DNA from: Pirellulaceae bacterium
GTDB taxonomy: Bacteria; Planctomycetota; Planctomycetia; Pirellulales; Pirellulaceae
DNA: 64,000 bases
NCBI GenBank assembly: GCA_019636375.1
Contig: JAHBXS010000002.1
Coordinates: 771,621-835,620 of the forward strand
Reading direction: 5' to 3'
Of this stretch, positions 8,118-16,953 are shown in pieces. Position numbers and translations under genes: made by a program. Numbering within the stretch: the first letter of the stretch is position 1; the number at the start of each line of letters is the position of its first letter. The notes under the pieces were generated by a model. It worked only from the letters and a program-made list of their open reading frames with translations, was not told the DNA's origin and did no database searches.

Positions 8118-9154
8118 AGAGCGACCCGATGGTATCCTTCGTGCAGAAAGTTCATGGTTTGAACTGTCAATAATACCATAATATCCTGCTTCGTCTCGGT
8201 TTCACTCTTGTCAAGTCGCAATTTCAAGTCCCGAGAGCGGTCGATCATTTCAGACAGGACCTGATCAATCGTATATTGGCATTCTCCAGTCCATTTCGAC
8301 ACGCAACGTCGCAATTCGCCGCGAATTTTGCGAAGAAACATCGCTGCCGTCAAATTGCCGTTGGCTTCTTGTCGGTCCGAAAAAATCTGCCTTAAGTCGC
8401 GGTCATAGAAACTGGGATAATCGACACTATAATATTGCCTGCGTTGGCGGTAATGTTCACCCAGGGTCTTCGTCAGCGAATTGAGCGGATCAATCGCACT
8501 CCGCGAACGAACGAGGGGTTTCTGTTCGGCCAATTCGGCCATCGTTTCGTTGACATATTCAAGCTTTGACAGCGCCGGCCAATCTTTGTACTGCGCCCTC
8601 CATCGTGAACGAGGACGCAGCCAAACCGCAAACGTTTCGGCAAAATCTTCCGTCGGATGACTTTGCGAATACCACATGTCTAAATGCAACACGTAGTCTC
8701 GGCTGTAAGGCTTTGGTCGATAATAGGACGGATAAGGCGTCGACACGCGACCGAATGTTTCGCGATAAGACTTGCGGCGTCGCAGTCGATAAGCCGTGTC
8801 AATAGCATGACCGGCCTCGTGCCGCAGAATCTTCATGCACCACTCGTGATTGCCTCCTTCGACATCGAGCATCTGGCTCCGCTCCAGACGCATGAGCCGC
8901 GGATGCCCCAAATAAAACGGAATCGCAATCCCTGGAATGCCGTCCGGAGAAAACCACTCGTCGGAATACCACACGTGTGGACGAAACTGAATTCCGCGTT
9001 CCTCTAGTTCTTCCGACAACTGTTGTAGTCGAGGCGCCAAAAACGAACTCTTGAGCGACAAATCCAAGTCGCACATCCGCACCTCCAGCAACTCGAAATC
9101 GGACATCCGATCGAGTTGTCGAGATCCAATAAGTTTCCTTTTACGCTTCGTCAC
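8114..9154 (-). CDS. Putative zinc metallopeptidase (HEAGH)
   Basis: This 346-residue protein has a gluzincin-like motif HEAGH at 112-116 within KILRHEAGHAIDTAY. Further on, HPTEDFAETFAVWL supplies an acidic third-ligand candidate. The N-terminus (1-20) is Lys/Arg-rich without a signal peptide, so it is probably cytoplasmic. The YRPKPYSRDYVLHLDMWYSQ segment is Tyr-rich and may shape the substrate cleft. It is the first gene of a two-gene operon with the ATP-grasp ligase. I recall ligase-peptidase pairs of this kind in Planctomycetes, but no function is established here. A 151-bp dispersed element begins 51 bp upstream of the start codon and may carry its promoter. Confidence 0.75.
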   Translation of the reverse strand: MTKRKRKLIGSRQLDRMSDFELLEVRMCDLDLSLKSSFLAPRLQQLSEELEERGIQFRPHVWYSDEWFSPDGIPGIAIPFYLGHPRLMRLERSQMLDVEGGNHEWCMKILRHEAGHAIDTAYRLRRRKSYRETFGRVSTPYPSYYRPKPYSRDYVLHLDMWYSQSHPTEDFAETFAVWLRPRSRWRAQYKDWPALSKLEYVNETMAELAEQKPLVRSRSAIDPLNSLTKTLGEHYRQRRQYYSVDYPSFYDRDLRQIFSDRQEANGNLTAAMFLRKIRGELRRCVSKWTGECQYTIDQVLSEMIDRSRDLKLRLDKSETETKQDIMVLLTVQTMNFLHEGYHRVAL

Positions 9155-9204
9155 GAAATTTCAAATGTCAAAAAAATGCAATAACCAGAACCACATTAAA
9201 AACC

Positions 9205-9355
9205 GTAACCGTTCACGTGATCGTCATTGGAACAGAACCAATTCATGTTTTAGCGAAACACAAATCAAACCCATTTGCCGAGTCATGCTCCTTCGGTGAA
9301 CCAGACTTTTCACGGAGTGAAAAGCTACGTGGCCGTTCACTCCGAGAACGGTTAC
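9205..9355 (+). repeat. ~150-bp dispersed element, copy 1
   Basis: The copy is 151 bp with inverted ends GTAACCGTTCACG / GAGAACGGTTAC. Inside near the right end is the hairpin CTTTTCACGGAGTGAAAAG (9306-9324). It aligns along its whole length with 22819-22969 and with the inverted copy at 39405-39554. It contains no gene; short ORFs through it are artefacts. Confidence 0.75.
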
Positions 9356-9438
9356 AAAAAACCTATGCTTACCCTAATCATTGAAAACACCCAGGACAAC
9401 CCCATTTCTGATTTTTGCAGAAGATGGCCTACCGTCTC

Positions 9439-11949
9439 TCAGTTGATGGCTTCGGCAGCAGCGTTCTGGCGAGCCTCCTCCAACCAGACTTCGGTGCTCG
9501 TGGGGTCCGCCGAGCGACAGGTTTGCTCGATGGCAAATGCGATATCCCCCAACTCGTCTTTCCAAACTCCTTCGTCGGTATCCACAGGGCACAATGTCGC
9601 GAATTCGTCGATCAACAGCACGAACCGCAACAAATGCCGAAAGATCATCCCTTCCTGCTTTTGCAGCCCTTTGCTGGTGATATAGCGATTAAAATCCCCG
9701 CCAAATTCCAGGACTTCTCCCGCGACCCAACAAGGCCGCACCTTCAAATCATCAACACCAGGAAAATCCGCCTGAAACAGCCGTTGCAGTTTATGAGCCA
9801 GCGTCAGTACGCGGGGCGGGCCTTCCTCGAATCGATCACGCCAAGCGCGGGGGTCTTCGTCCTCTGCCGGACCGTTCAATTCATCCACGGTCGCCAATCC
9901 CAGCTTCAGAAGTTGCGGGTCAAGGCGTCCTGTTGCCAGCGGACCCGGCGGCAACTCGTCAAGTCTTGGAACATCCACTCCCCGGCCCAAAGAACCAGGA
10001 AGCTCCAAAAGGCTTTCAAAAGCCTGAATTTTCTCGGCCCGATCCGCGATTCCCAAGTGATTCATCAAATAAAGGGCGTACAGCGGGTGGACCCCCTTGA
10101 GTTGCATCAGTCTGGGGAGTCGCTCGGTAGGGCGAGCAAATTGAGGTCGATATTCAGATTCTCCGGAGACCACTGCTCCTTTTTTTACAGGTTCCTTCCC
10201 TTTCTCAACCAGCGTTTTCTTTGCGGAAACAACTGGCTTCTGTGGCGTTTCGCGGCGTTGCCCTAGATTCAACTTCAACGCTCCGGCTGACTCCGCTGCG
10301 TCGCCCTCCACCTCGGTGCTCCCTGTGCCCTCTGTGGCTCCCGATTCCTCGGATTTTGAGTCACTTTTTAAGACCCCACCGCTCCCCGTTGTCGTTCCTT
10401 CGGCAGACAACTCGCCCAATGGCGGTTTCGGCTCCAGTTCAACATAGCCCGCTCGGTGCAGAATCTTGAGCATCCGGTAAAGCTGCCGCTCTGCTTGGTC
10501 GGTGGTCCCCTCTTTCAAGAGCCGTTTGCCCAACAATTTTCGCAACAGATCAACATCTGGAGCGGCATCCAAAATATAGGCCAACAACCGCCACGTCAGC
10601 GGCCCGCGACTTTCCAAATCCGCCGGCTTCCCCGTCACCAGTTGCTGGAACTGAGCCTCGTTCCAATACACGACCCCTTCGCGGCGTTTGGGGGCTTTCT
10701 TTTTTAGTTCCTTACGTTTGCGGATCAGCAACGGGTCCTTCGTATCTTCCGGAATTTGTTTCAACCGCTCTTGGAATCGCAAAATCCGCACATCGTCTTC
10801 GGAGGCAAGTGCAAACACGAAGCCCTGCGAGTCGAATTGCGGTCGCCCCGCTCGCCCGAACATCTGCTGAGCGGACGCGGCATCAATGAGCTTCTCTTTG
10901 CGGGGCGGCCCTTTGACGAGTGTCGGCAATAAAACACTCCGGGCGGGTAGGTTAATCCCAGCCGCAAGAGTCTCTGTGCAAACGCAGACACTCAACAACT
11001 TCTTCTGGAACAGGTCTTCCACAATCCGGCGATACTTTGGCATCACTCCGGCGTGGTGTACCCCAATCCCGCGAATCAGAATCTGTTTGAGTTTCGGCCC
11101 GGCCCCTTGGCTCCAATCGTATTGCTCAAGTTCCTGAGACAAGAGTTTTTGCTGCGCCGAATCGACAACGCGTTTTCCCTTGAGTAATTCGGCGACGGTC
11201 CAGCACTGCTCGCGGTTAAAACAAAACACAAGGGCTGGAGTGAGCCGCCCCTCTCCTTCGGTAGCGAACATTTGCTCAATCTGTTCGTCGAGCAACATAT
11301 CGGGGACCCATTGATAGGTCAGCGGCACCTTGCGGTCAAAACTTTCGACAAGTTTGAGTCGCCGGTCATGCCGCATTTCCAGCCAGCGACTGAAGGCATA
11401 CGCATTGCCGACGGTCGCCGATAACAGCAGCGTTTTTACAGAACTGGGGAGCAACCCCAATCCAAATTCCCAAACGATCCCCCGTTCGAGATCGTTAAAA
11501 CTATGGAACTCGTCCATCACGACGGCCCAAACTTCGGTGAAGTCAAAGGCCTCATGATGCAACAGTCGGTTCAGCAGAATTTCGGCAACGACGACTTGAA
11601 TTTTCGCTTGGGGGTTGATCTTGCGGTTCCCCGTTGCCATCCCCACGTCATCGGGATGAAAGCCCCAGCGCACTGCCGAGGCCTGCAACTCTCGAAATTT
11701 TTGATCGGTCAAGGCGATCAAGGGGGTCGTGTAGTAGGCCGTCCGCCCCAGATGCAACGCCTCGAAGATGGCCGCTTCTGCTATCAACGTCTTGCCGGTT
11801 CCCGTTGGGGCACAGACCATAACCCCTTGCCCCTCCGTAAACCAGCTCAACATGGCGTCTTCTTGGACCGGATACGGCGAAAACGGGAGCTGATCGAAAT
11901 AACGCTGAGCGATAGCATCGCGTTGAGCTTGTTCCAAATGGGAATTCAA
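9439..11949 (-). CDS. Ski2/Mtr4-like DEAD/DEAH-box helicase
   Basis: This 836-residue superfamily 2 helicase is expected to unwind RNA or DNA. Walker A is CAPTGTGKT (46-54), motif II is DEFH (146-149), and motif VI is QQMFGRAGRPQF, typical of the Ski2 branch. The helicase core spans about 1-400. A helical region follows, then an Ala/Ser/Gly/Glu/Lys-rich low-complexity insert at about 515-610, then a C-terminal domain including VDDLKVRPCWVAGEVLEFGGDF. The insert is likely a disordered linker. The gene is monocistronic, with the dispersed element downstream. Cellular role is unknown; RNA turnover is the family precedent. Confidence 0.88.
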   Translation of the reverse strand: MNSHLEQAQRDAIAQRYFDQLPFSPYPVQEDAMLSWFTEGQGVMVCAPTGTGKTLIAEAAIFEALHLGRTAYYTTPLIALTDQKFRELQASAVRWGFHPDDVGMATGNRKINPQAKIQVVVAEILLNRLLHHEAFDFTEVWAVVMDEFHSFNDLERGIVWEFGLGLLPSSVKTLLLSATVGNAYAFSRWLEMRHDRRLKLVESFDRKVPLTYQWVPDMLLDEQIEQMFATEGEGRLTPALVFCFNREQCWTVAELLKGKRVVDSAQQKLLSQELEQYDWSQGAGPKLKQILIRGIGVHHAGVMPKYRRIVEDLFQKKLLSVCVCTETLAAGINLPARSVLLPTLVKGPPRKEKLIDAASAQQMFGRAGRPQFDSQGFVFALASEDDVRILRFQERLKQIPEDTKDPLLIRKRKELKKKAPKRREGVVYWNEAQFQQLVTGKPADLESRGPLTWRLLAYILDAAPDVDLLRKLLGKRLLKEGTTDQAERQLYRMLKILHRAGYVELEPKPPLGELSAEGTTTGSGGVLKSDSKSEESGATEGTGSTEVEGDAAESAGALKLNLGQRRETPQKPVVSAKKTLVEKGKEPVKKGAVVSGESEYRPQFARPTERLPRLMQLKGVHPLYALYLMNHLGIADRAEKIQAFESLLELPGSLGRGVDVPRLDELPPGPLATGRLDPQLLKLGLATVDELNGPAEDEDPRAWRDRFEEGPPRVLTLAHKLQRLFQADFPGVDDLKVRPCWVAGEVLEFGGDFNRYITSKGLQKQEGMIFRHLLRFVLLIDEFATLCPVDTDEGVWKDELGDIAFAIEQTCRSADPTSTEVWLEEARQNAAAEAIN

Positions 11950-12141
11950 TTTATTCTGCGGTCCGATAATCTAGGAAGGATGGAGCTTTCGTTGATCTGC
12001 AATTCTACCAAAATTATCACCAGAATACACGCTCCAAAGAAATCGAGAGGGATTCCCGTCCTTTCATTGGGCAAGCAGCGTCGTCAACGACCTGATGCCA
12101 CAACCCGAATCATCACTATGGGAACCTGAAATGCTCTGTCA

Positions 12142-12519
12142 ATGAAACACGTCATGTTCTTGAAAAAAAAGACGTCAACACGCACATCCAAAACTCGGCC
12201 TAAATTCGATATTCGCCGCATCAAAGCGTCCGGCATGGAGGTAGTTGGGATTCTCTCGTTGGTGGCATCCATTATCTTTATCATGTTTCCGCAAATTGTA
12301 GATCGCTTGTTTGAACATCGATTTCGCCCTGAACGGTACACGGATGGATTTGAGCGGCTTGTTGAAACAACCAGAGAGGCCATCGGATTTCAAGCGCAAG
12401 ACGAAACTCATAACACCGAACGAGAACGGCAAATTGAAAATCTGGGATTAACGACCGACGAAATTGATCTTGCCGCCGAGCCTGCGAAAAGCGAGTTCGG
12501 TGAATGGCGGCGACGGTAA
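12142..12519 (+). CDS. Hypothetical single-pass membrane protein
   Basis: The predicted 125-residue protein has a basic N-terminus (KKKTSTRTSKTRPK), one hydrophobic helix at about 34-52 (VVGILSLVASIIFIMFPQI) and an acidic, charged C-terminal tail. Topology would be N-in with the tail outside. I recognise no family. It lies 42 bp before the acyltransferase gene on the same strand, so they may be cotranscribed. No clear ribosome-binding site precedes the ATG. Confidence 0.5.
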   Translation: MKHVMFLKKKTSTRTSKTRPKFDIRRIKASGMEVVGILSLVASIIFIMFPQIVDRLFEHRFRPERYTDGFERLVETTREAIGFQAQDETHNTERERQIENLGLTTDEIDLAAEPAKSEFGEWRRR

Positions 12520-12561
12520 TTTACTCACAACTCCGGAGGTCGGACGATTCCGTCAGGCACG

Positions 12562-14283
12562 ATGAATTCGCAAAGCCCACCTGACAACGCATCCGTTAAG
12601 TCCTTAGACGCCCTGACGGGCCTGCGGTTTTTTGCGGCATTCGGCGTGTTTATTTACCACGCTTTCGTTCATCTGTTTCAGAGTTCGGATTTTTGGATCG
12701 TCGCCGGTGCCGGTGTCAGTTTCTTTTTCGTCTTGTCAGGGTTTATTCTGACCTATGTCTACGATCAACGTCTGACAAAGTCGAACGTCGGGATGTTTTA
12801 CGTCAGTCGCATCGCCCGAATTTGGCCGCTCCATGTGTTTTTGTTGCTGGTTGTGCTTGCGTTTCAGTACGAATCAAAATTTCAACACTATCCTGATTTC
12901 ACTCTTAAATTCTTGGGCAATTTGTTTTTGATCCAAAGTTGGGTCCCCATCGAGTCTTGGCCGATGGACTTTAACGGCGTCGCATGGAGTATATCAACCG
13001 AGTTAGGTTTCTATTGTGTGTTCCCTACGTTGTTGCTGATGGGGCGACGGCGATTTCTAGTGGCCTATGCGGCGGTTATCGTGTCGACCGTTGTCGGATT
13101 GGTGCTTATCAATCCCACCGCGCCAATACAAGAGCGTCTTGTCTACATGATGGTCTATTGTCATCCCTTTTTTCGTTTATGGGAGTTCGCCACGGGGATA
13201 CTGGCTGCTCATGTATTTTCCCAAGGCTACCACCAGAGACTGGAGCGGTTGCCAAGAATCGTTCATGGTGTATTCGAGTTAGTCGCGCTAACATGCTTGG
13301 TAGGGATGGTAGCTTTGAATTTGAACCCTGGTGTTTTTTCGCAATACCCGGGGTGGATTTCAAAGACCGCAACCGTTTCGAATTGGTTGTCGTTTGGGGC
13401 TTGGTCGGCCAAGGGGGCTGGAATTGCACCGGGCGCGGTACTGGTGATTTGGGTCTTCGCTTGGTCGCGCGGGCCTCTGGCGTATTTGGTCTCTCGCCCC
13501 TTAATTGTGTATTTGGGGGAAATTAGCTATTCGTTTTACATGGTCCACTACATCGTGCTCAACCGCATGCACCCTCTGGACTGGTACTCTCCGATTCTGT
13601 TTGTGTTCGCTACCTTGATCATATCGCTGGGATTGTCTTCGTTACTTTACACCTTCATCGAAGTCCCCTATCGCAACGGGATTGTCGCCGTAGTCCGTCG
13701 TGACTGGCGAAAACTCCGTGACACAATCTGGGCGATCCCCGGCCAATTTTGGCGACACGGAATAGGAGTCGCGGCCGTGCTGGCAATTGTTTCTGGATTT
13801 TTGATGTTAAAAAGTGACTTCGGGCGGCCTGCCTTGTCGCAACGTGACGCCCCTCGCAAACAACTGGGATATTCGGTCGCCAATCGCGGGATCGTTTTTC
13901 GGAACGAAGCGAGACTGTTGCAGTGTGATGTCGAATATCGCCGGAACGGTAGTCTGCACATCAGAATGTTGTGGGAGACACTACCTGGTGCCACACGTCA
14001 TCGGTTCGTCCATATTTTCGACGACAACGAAAATGTCATCCGCCAAGGACGCGGGGAAAATATCAAATTCCGCCAGGCCCGTCCGTATACGATTGTCCTG
14101 GACGAAATCACCCTACGCCCCGATCAACTAGAGGGAGGCAGCAAAGTCGGCATCGGATTCTTCGCCGACAAAACCAATGCCGCCTACGTCGAGTCTGGCC
14201 CGCGTAGCATGCACAACTACCGCCTCGACGTGTTTGACATCAATGCGGAAACCGTGATCGATTTGACTGATGCCTTTCAATAA
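12562..14283 (+). CDS. Acyltransferase-3 family membrane protein (OafA-like)
   Basis: This 573-residue protein is a putative membrane O-acyltransferase that modifies sugars or other envelope components. It opens with the family signature LTGLRFFAAFGVFIYHAF (about 16-34), whose histidine is the usual catalytic candidate, followed by about ten hydrophobic helices to residue 430. The last 140 residues form a hydrophilic domain (from ALSQRDAPRKQLGY) without an obvious SGNH motif, so it is not a standard OafA-SGNH fusion. Its substrate is unknown. GGAGGTCGGA upstream (about 12535) is a distant candidate ribosome site. Confidence 0.85.
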   Translation: MNSQSPPDNASVKSLDALTGLRFFAAFGVFIYHAFVHLFQSSDFWIVAGAGVSFFFVLSGFILTYVYDQRLTKSNVGMFYVSRIARIWPLHVFLLLVVLAFQYESKFQHYPDFTLKFLGNLFLIQSWVPIESWPMDFNGVAWSISTELGFYCVFPTLLLMGRRRFLVAYAAVIVSTVVGLVLINPTAPIQERLVYMMVYCHPFFRLWEFATGILAAHVFSQGYHQRLERLPRIVHGVFELVALTCLVGMVALNLNPGVFSQYPGWISKTATVSNWLSFGAWSAKGAGIAPGAVLVIWVFAWSRGPLAYLVSRPLIVYLGEISYSFYMVHYIVLNRMHPLDWYSPILFVFATLIISLGLSSLLYTFIEVPYRNGIVAVVRRDWRKLRDTIWAIPGQFWRHGIGVAAVLAIVSGFLMLKSDFGRPALSQRDAPRKQLGYSVANRGIVFRNEARLLQCDVEYRRNGSLHIRMLWETLPGATRHRFVHIFDDNENVIRQGRGENIKFRQARPYTIVLDEITLRPDQLEGGSKVGIGFFADKTNAAYVESGPRSMHNYRLDVFDINAETVIDLTDAFQ

Positions 14284-14328
14284 GATACGCGACGGTCTCC
14301 GATCAAACCTCGCATTCGTAGAAACCGA

Positions 14329-14616
14329 ATGTGGTTTGCTGTTGAGCGGGGACCAACATTGACGCCGATGAATTCGGCTCCAGATTCCGCTTCGCACGGC
14401 GAGTCGAACGAAACGGCGGCGAATCCTGCTCAAGTTCGTTTTGCGTTTCATACAATTGCACAAGGCGATTCACCAAATCGCCAAACGAACATAAACCCGT
14501 ACGAGGCTTGGCGGCAGACATCTGCGGTGACCCTAGAACGGCTGGCGAACCAACAGGTTGAGATAAACCCGGCTGAGTTAAACAAGGTGTCTGAATCATG
14601 GTCGTGTCCAATGTAA
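14329..14616 (+). CDS. Small hypothetical protein (uncertain)
   Basis: This 95-residue frame (or 82 residues from ATG 14368) is hydrophilic, Asn/Gln/Ala-rich and has reasonable codon use. It contains VRFAFHTIAQGDSPNRQTNINPYEAW in its middle, which looks more protein-like than chance. A competing 125-residue minus-strand frame (14303-14680) covers the same bases. No family is recognised, and there is no strong ribosome site. Confidence 0.35.
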   Translation: MWFAVERGPTLTPMNSAPDSASHGESNETAANPAQVRFAFHTIAQGDSPNRQTNINPYEAWRQTSAVTLERLANQQVEINPAELNKVSESWSCPM

Positions 14617-14857
14617 AAGACGTTAATGCGAAGACGTTAAACAAAGTCAACACTCCCATGATTGGCACCCCCCTGGACACCTTTGGTCGCCCGAAAATCG
14701 AATTTCGAAAAAAATTCGAAAATGCTCAAAATGAGTGACAGCACAGGGGTGGGCCGGTAGAAATCGCAACCCGAAACATCCCTTTTTTACCGGGGACCGA
14801 TCAACCACCCTCTGCTAAAATAAATACAAACACTCAACAAACGACCTCCAGCGAAAA

Positions 14858-15856
14858 ATGCACGGCACCAATCCCCTTTCCGAACCCGACCTTTTGGGCG
14901 TACCCCAAAAACACAGCGGCGATTTCCGCCGGTCGGGAACGCCTGCTTGGTTGCTGTCGGTATTCCTGCACGCATCACTGGTCACCGGCCTCGTCATCGT
15001 CTCGCAAACCATTCGTCGCGGGGCCGAAGCCATTGAGAGTCGCACCGGCGGAATCGTTCTCGTCGCCATGCGTTCCGAAACCACCGAATATCTCACCGAA
15101 GGGGACATCGACCAAGTCACCGAGCAAGCCTCCGGTGGAGACCTCCCCCCTGCCCTTCCCACGACCGAGGCGCCCGCCGAACTCCCCGGCATCGCCAATC
15201 AAAACAACCCCGAATCAGGTACCGGAAACGAGATTCTCGCAGGAACTCCAGGGGCCGATGATTTCTCTCAGGCGACCCAAGACCGCACCGGAAAGGTCGG
15301 CGGCGAAGTGACCACTGAGTTTTTTGGCATCCCCGGAACGGGAAACGAGTTCGTCTACTTGTTCGATCGTTCGGGGAGTATGGAGGGCTACGACGGACGC
15401 CCCTTGCGAGCGGCCAAACGCCAATTGATCGAAAGCATTTCATCACTCGGCCCCAACCAGCGGTTCCAGTTGGTGTTTTACAATCATGAAACCCGCACTT
15501 TTAACCCCAACTCATCACGCGGGCAACTACTGTTTGCCGAAGAGCCTATCAAAATCCAGGCCACGCGATTTATCGAGTCAATCCGCGGGGACGGTGGGAC
15601 AGACCATTTGGCTGGGATAAAATTGGCCTTGCAGTTTGCCCCCGATGTACTGTTTATTTTATCGGATGCCGAAGGAGGTTTTACTGCTGCCGAGATGACA
15701 CGAATCGCCAGTTGGAACCGCAAGAACACCGTGATTCACGTGATCGAGTTTGGCGATGGGCCCCAGTCCCCCTACAGTGATCGCAGCTTCGAACGACTTG
15801 CTCGCGAGCATCGAGGCCAATACCTTTATAAAAACGTCGCCACTTTTCAGGATTAA
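14858..15856 (+). CDS. Membrane-anchored von Willebrand factor A protein
   Basis: This 332-residue protein has a short cytoplasmic N-terminus, a single TM helix at about 31-48 (AWLLSVFLHASLVTGLVIV), an Ala/Pro/Glu-rich periplasmic linker, and a vWA domain from about residue 162. The metal-ion-dependent adhesion motif DRSGSM starts at D170. It is the first gene of a tight operon (3-bp gap to the next gene) with TPR proteins and ExbB/ExbD. It may be a periplasmic scaffold or ligand-binding partner of the proton-driven motor (inference). Signal-anchor topology is similar to TonB, but no TonB C-terminal domain is present. Confidence 0.85.
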   Translation: MHGTNPLSEPDLLGVPQKHSGDFRRSGTPAWLLSVFLHASLVTGLVIVSQTIRRGAEAIESRTGGIVLVAMRSETTEYLTEGDIDQVTEQASGGDLPPALPTTEAPAELPGIANQNNPESGTGNEILAGTPGADDFSQATQDRTGKVGGEVTTEFFGIPGTGNEFVYLFDRSGSMEGYDGRPLRAAKRQLIESISSLGPNQRFQLVFYNHETRTFNPNSSRGQLLFAEEPIKIQATRFIESIRGDGGTDHLAGIKLALQFAPDVLFILSDAEGGFTAAEMTRIASWNRKNTVIHVIEFGDGPQSPYSDRSFERLAREHRGQYLYKNVATFQD

Positions 15857-15859
15857 AAT

Positions 15860-16951
15860 TTGCGCCAGCGAAACCAAGAATTTAACGAAAAGCGGGATAC
15901 AAAAAATGTTTCCCCTGTCATTGCTCTCCGTCATGGTTGCTCGGTTGCCGTCGTCCTTGCAATGTTGCTTCTACCTGGCCTCACCGGCGCTCAAGACCGC
16001 GTCGTTATTCTCCTGTCCGACAACACCCGCACCCACATTCGCGAAGGGACGATCGTCGACTGGAAAGGGGGCGAGATGCAAATGGAGTACGGCGGCCAAA
16101 TCAACACGATCAAAAACGACCGGATCGTCAGCGTAGAAACCGAATGGTCTGGCGATTATTTAATGGCTCGCGATTTCATCAACCGGCAACAATATGCCGC
16201 CGCCGTGACCCCGCTGCAAAATGCCCTCGACGCTGAGGAGCGAACCTGGGTCCGCAGAATGTTTTTGGCCCAACAAACCCGCCTTTGCCACTTACTCGGA
16301 GAGCGTCGCGCGAGTGCCGAGATGTTCATGCTCTTGATCCAAGACGACCCCGACACACGCGACTTTGCGGTCATCCCTCTGATGTGGGACAACCGACCGC
16401 TGGAGGCACCTCTCGTGGAGTTTGCTAAAAAACTACAAGCGTCCTCGATATTGCCCTTACAACTCCTCGGAGCAAGTTGGCTTCTGACCTCGAACGAACG
16501 AGCGTCAGCGATGCAAAAACTCGAAACACTCAGCCGCGATCTCGACTCACGCATCGCTCATCTTGCCTCGGCGCAGATTTGGCGCACGAAAATCCAAGAG
16601 GTTGACGTCGTGCAACTCGGACGTTGGGAACGCCAAATCGAACGCATGCCCCGTGAGCTGCGCGCTGGACCGCTGCTCGTCTTAGGCCTGGCCCAACAGA
16701 GGCTCGGCAAACACGACGATGCCATCTTGTCTTGGTTGCAGGCTCCGATTCTACATACGGAACAATATGCGGCCGTCGCAAACGGGTTGCAACTCGCCGC
16801 GACCGCAATGCAAAATAAGGATCAACTCAGCGAGTCCCAGCGACTGTGGAATGAACTCGCCGACCGTTTTCCCGAAACCATCTGGGCCTCGGAAGCCCAA
16901 GCCGCTTTGGCTCGCATCCGACCAACCGAACCAAAAACAAAAGGAAGATAG
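15860..16951 (+). CDS. Secreted TPR-like protein of the Exb operon
   Basis: This 363-residue protein starts at a TTG 3 bp after the vWA stop. An N-terminal signal sequence (SVAVVLAMLLLPGLTGAQ, about 28-45) is followed by a small beta-rich domain (VVILLSDNTRTHIREGTIVDW) and helical TPR-like repeats including QYAAAVTPLQNALDAEER and LGKHDDAILSWLQAP. It ends one base-pair doublet before exbB. It likely acts in the periplasm with the vWA protein. No enzymatic motif is visible. Confidence 0.75.
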   Translation: MRQRNQEFNEKRDTKNVSPVIALRHGCSVAVVLAMLLLPGLTGAQDRVVILLSDNTRTHIREGTIVDWKGGEMQMEYGGQINTIKNDRIVSVETEWSGDYLMARDFINRQQYAAAVTPLQNALDAEERTWVRRMFLAQQTRLCHLLGERRASAEMFMLLIQDDPDTRDFAVIPLMWDNRPLEAPLVEFAKKLQASSILPLQLLGASWLLTSNERASAMQKLETLSRDLDSRIAHLASAQIWRTKIQEVDVVQLGRWERQIERMPRELRAGPLLVLGLAQQRLGKHDDAILSWLQAPILHTEQYAAVANGLQLAATAMQNKDQLSESQRLWNELADRFPETIWASEAQAALARIRPTEPKTKGR

Positions 16952-16953
16952 CC

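Noticed and set aside
14303..14680. 125-codon minus-strand ORF competing with 14329-14616
   Set aside because: It lacks a ribosome site and its composition changes along its length; the plus frame is slightly better, though both are weak.
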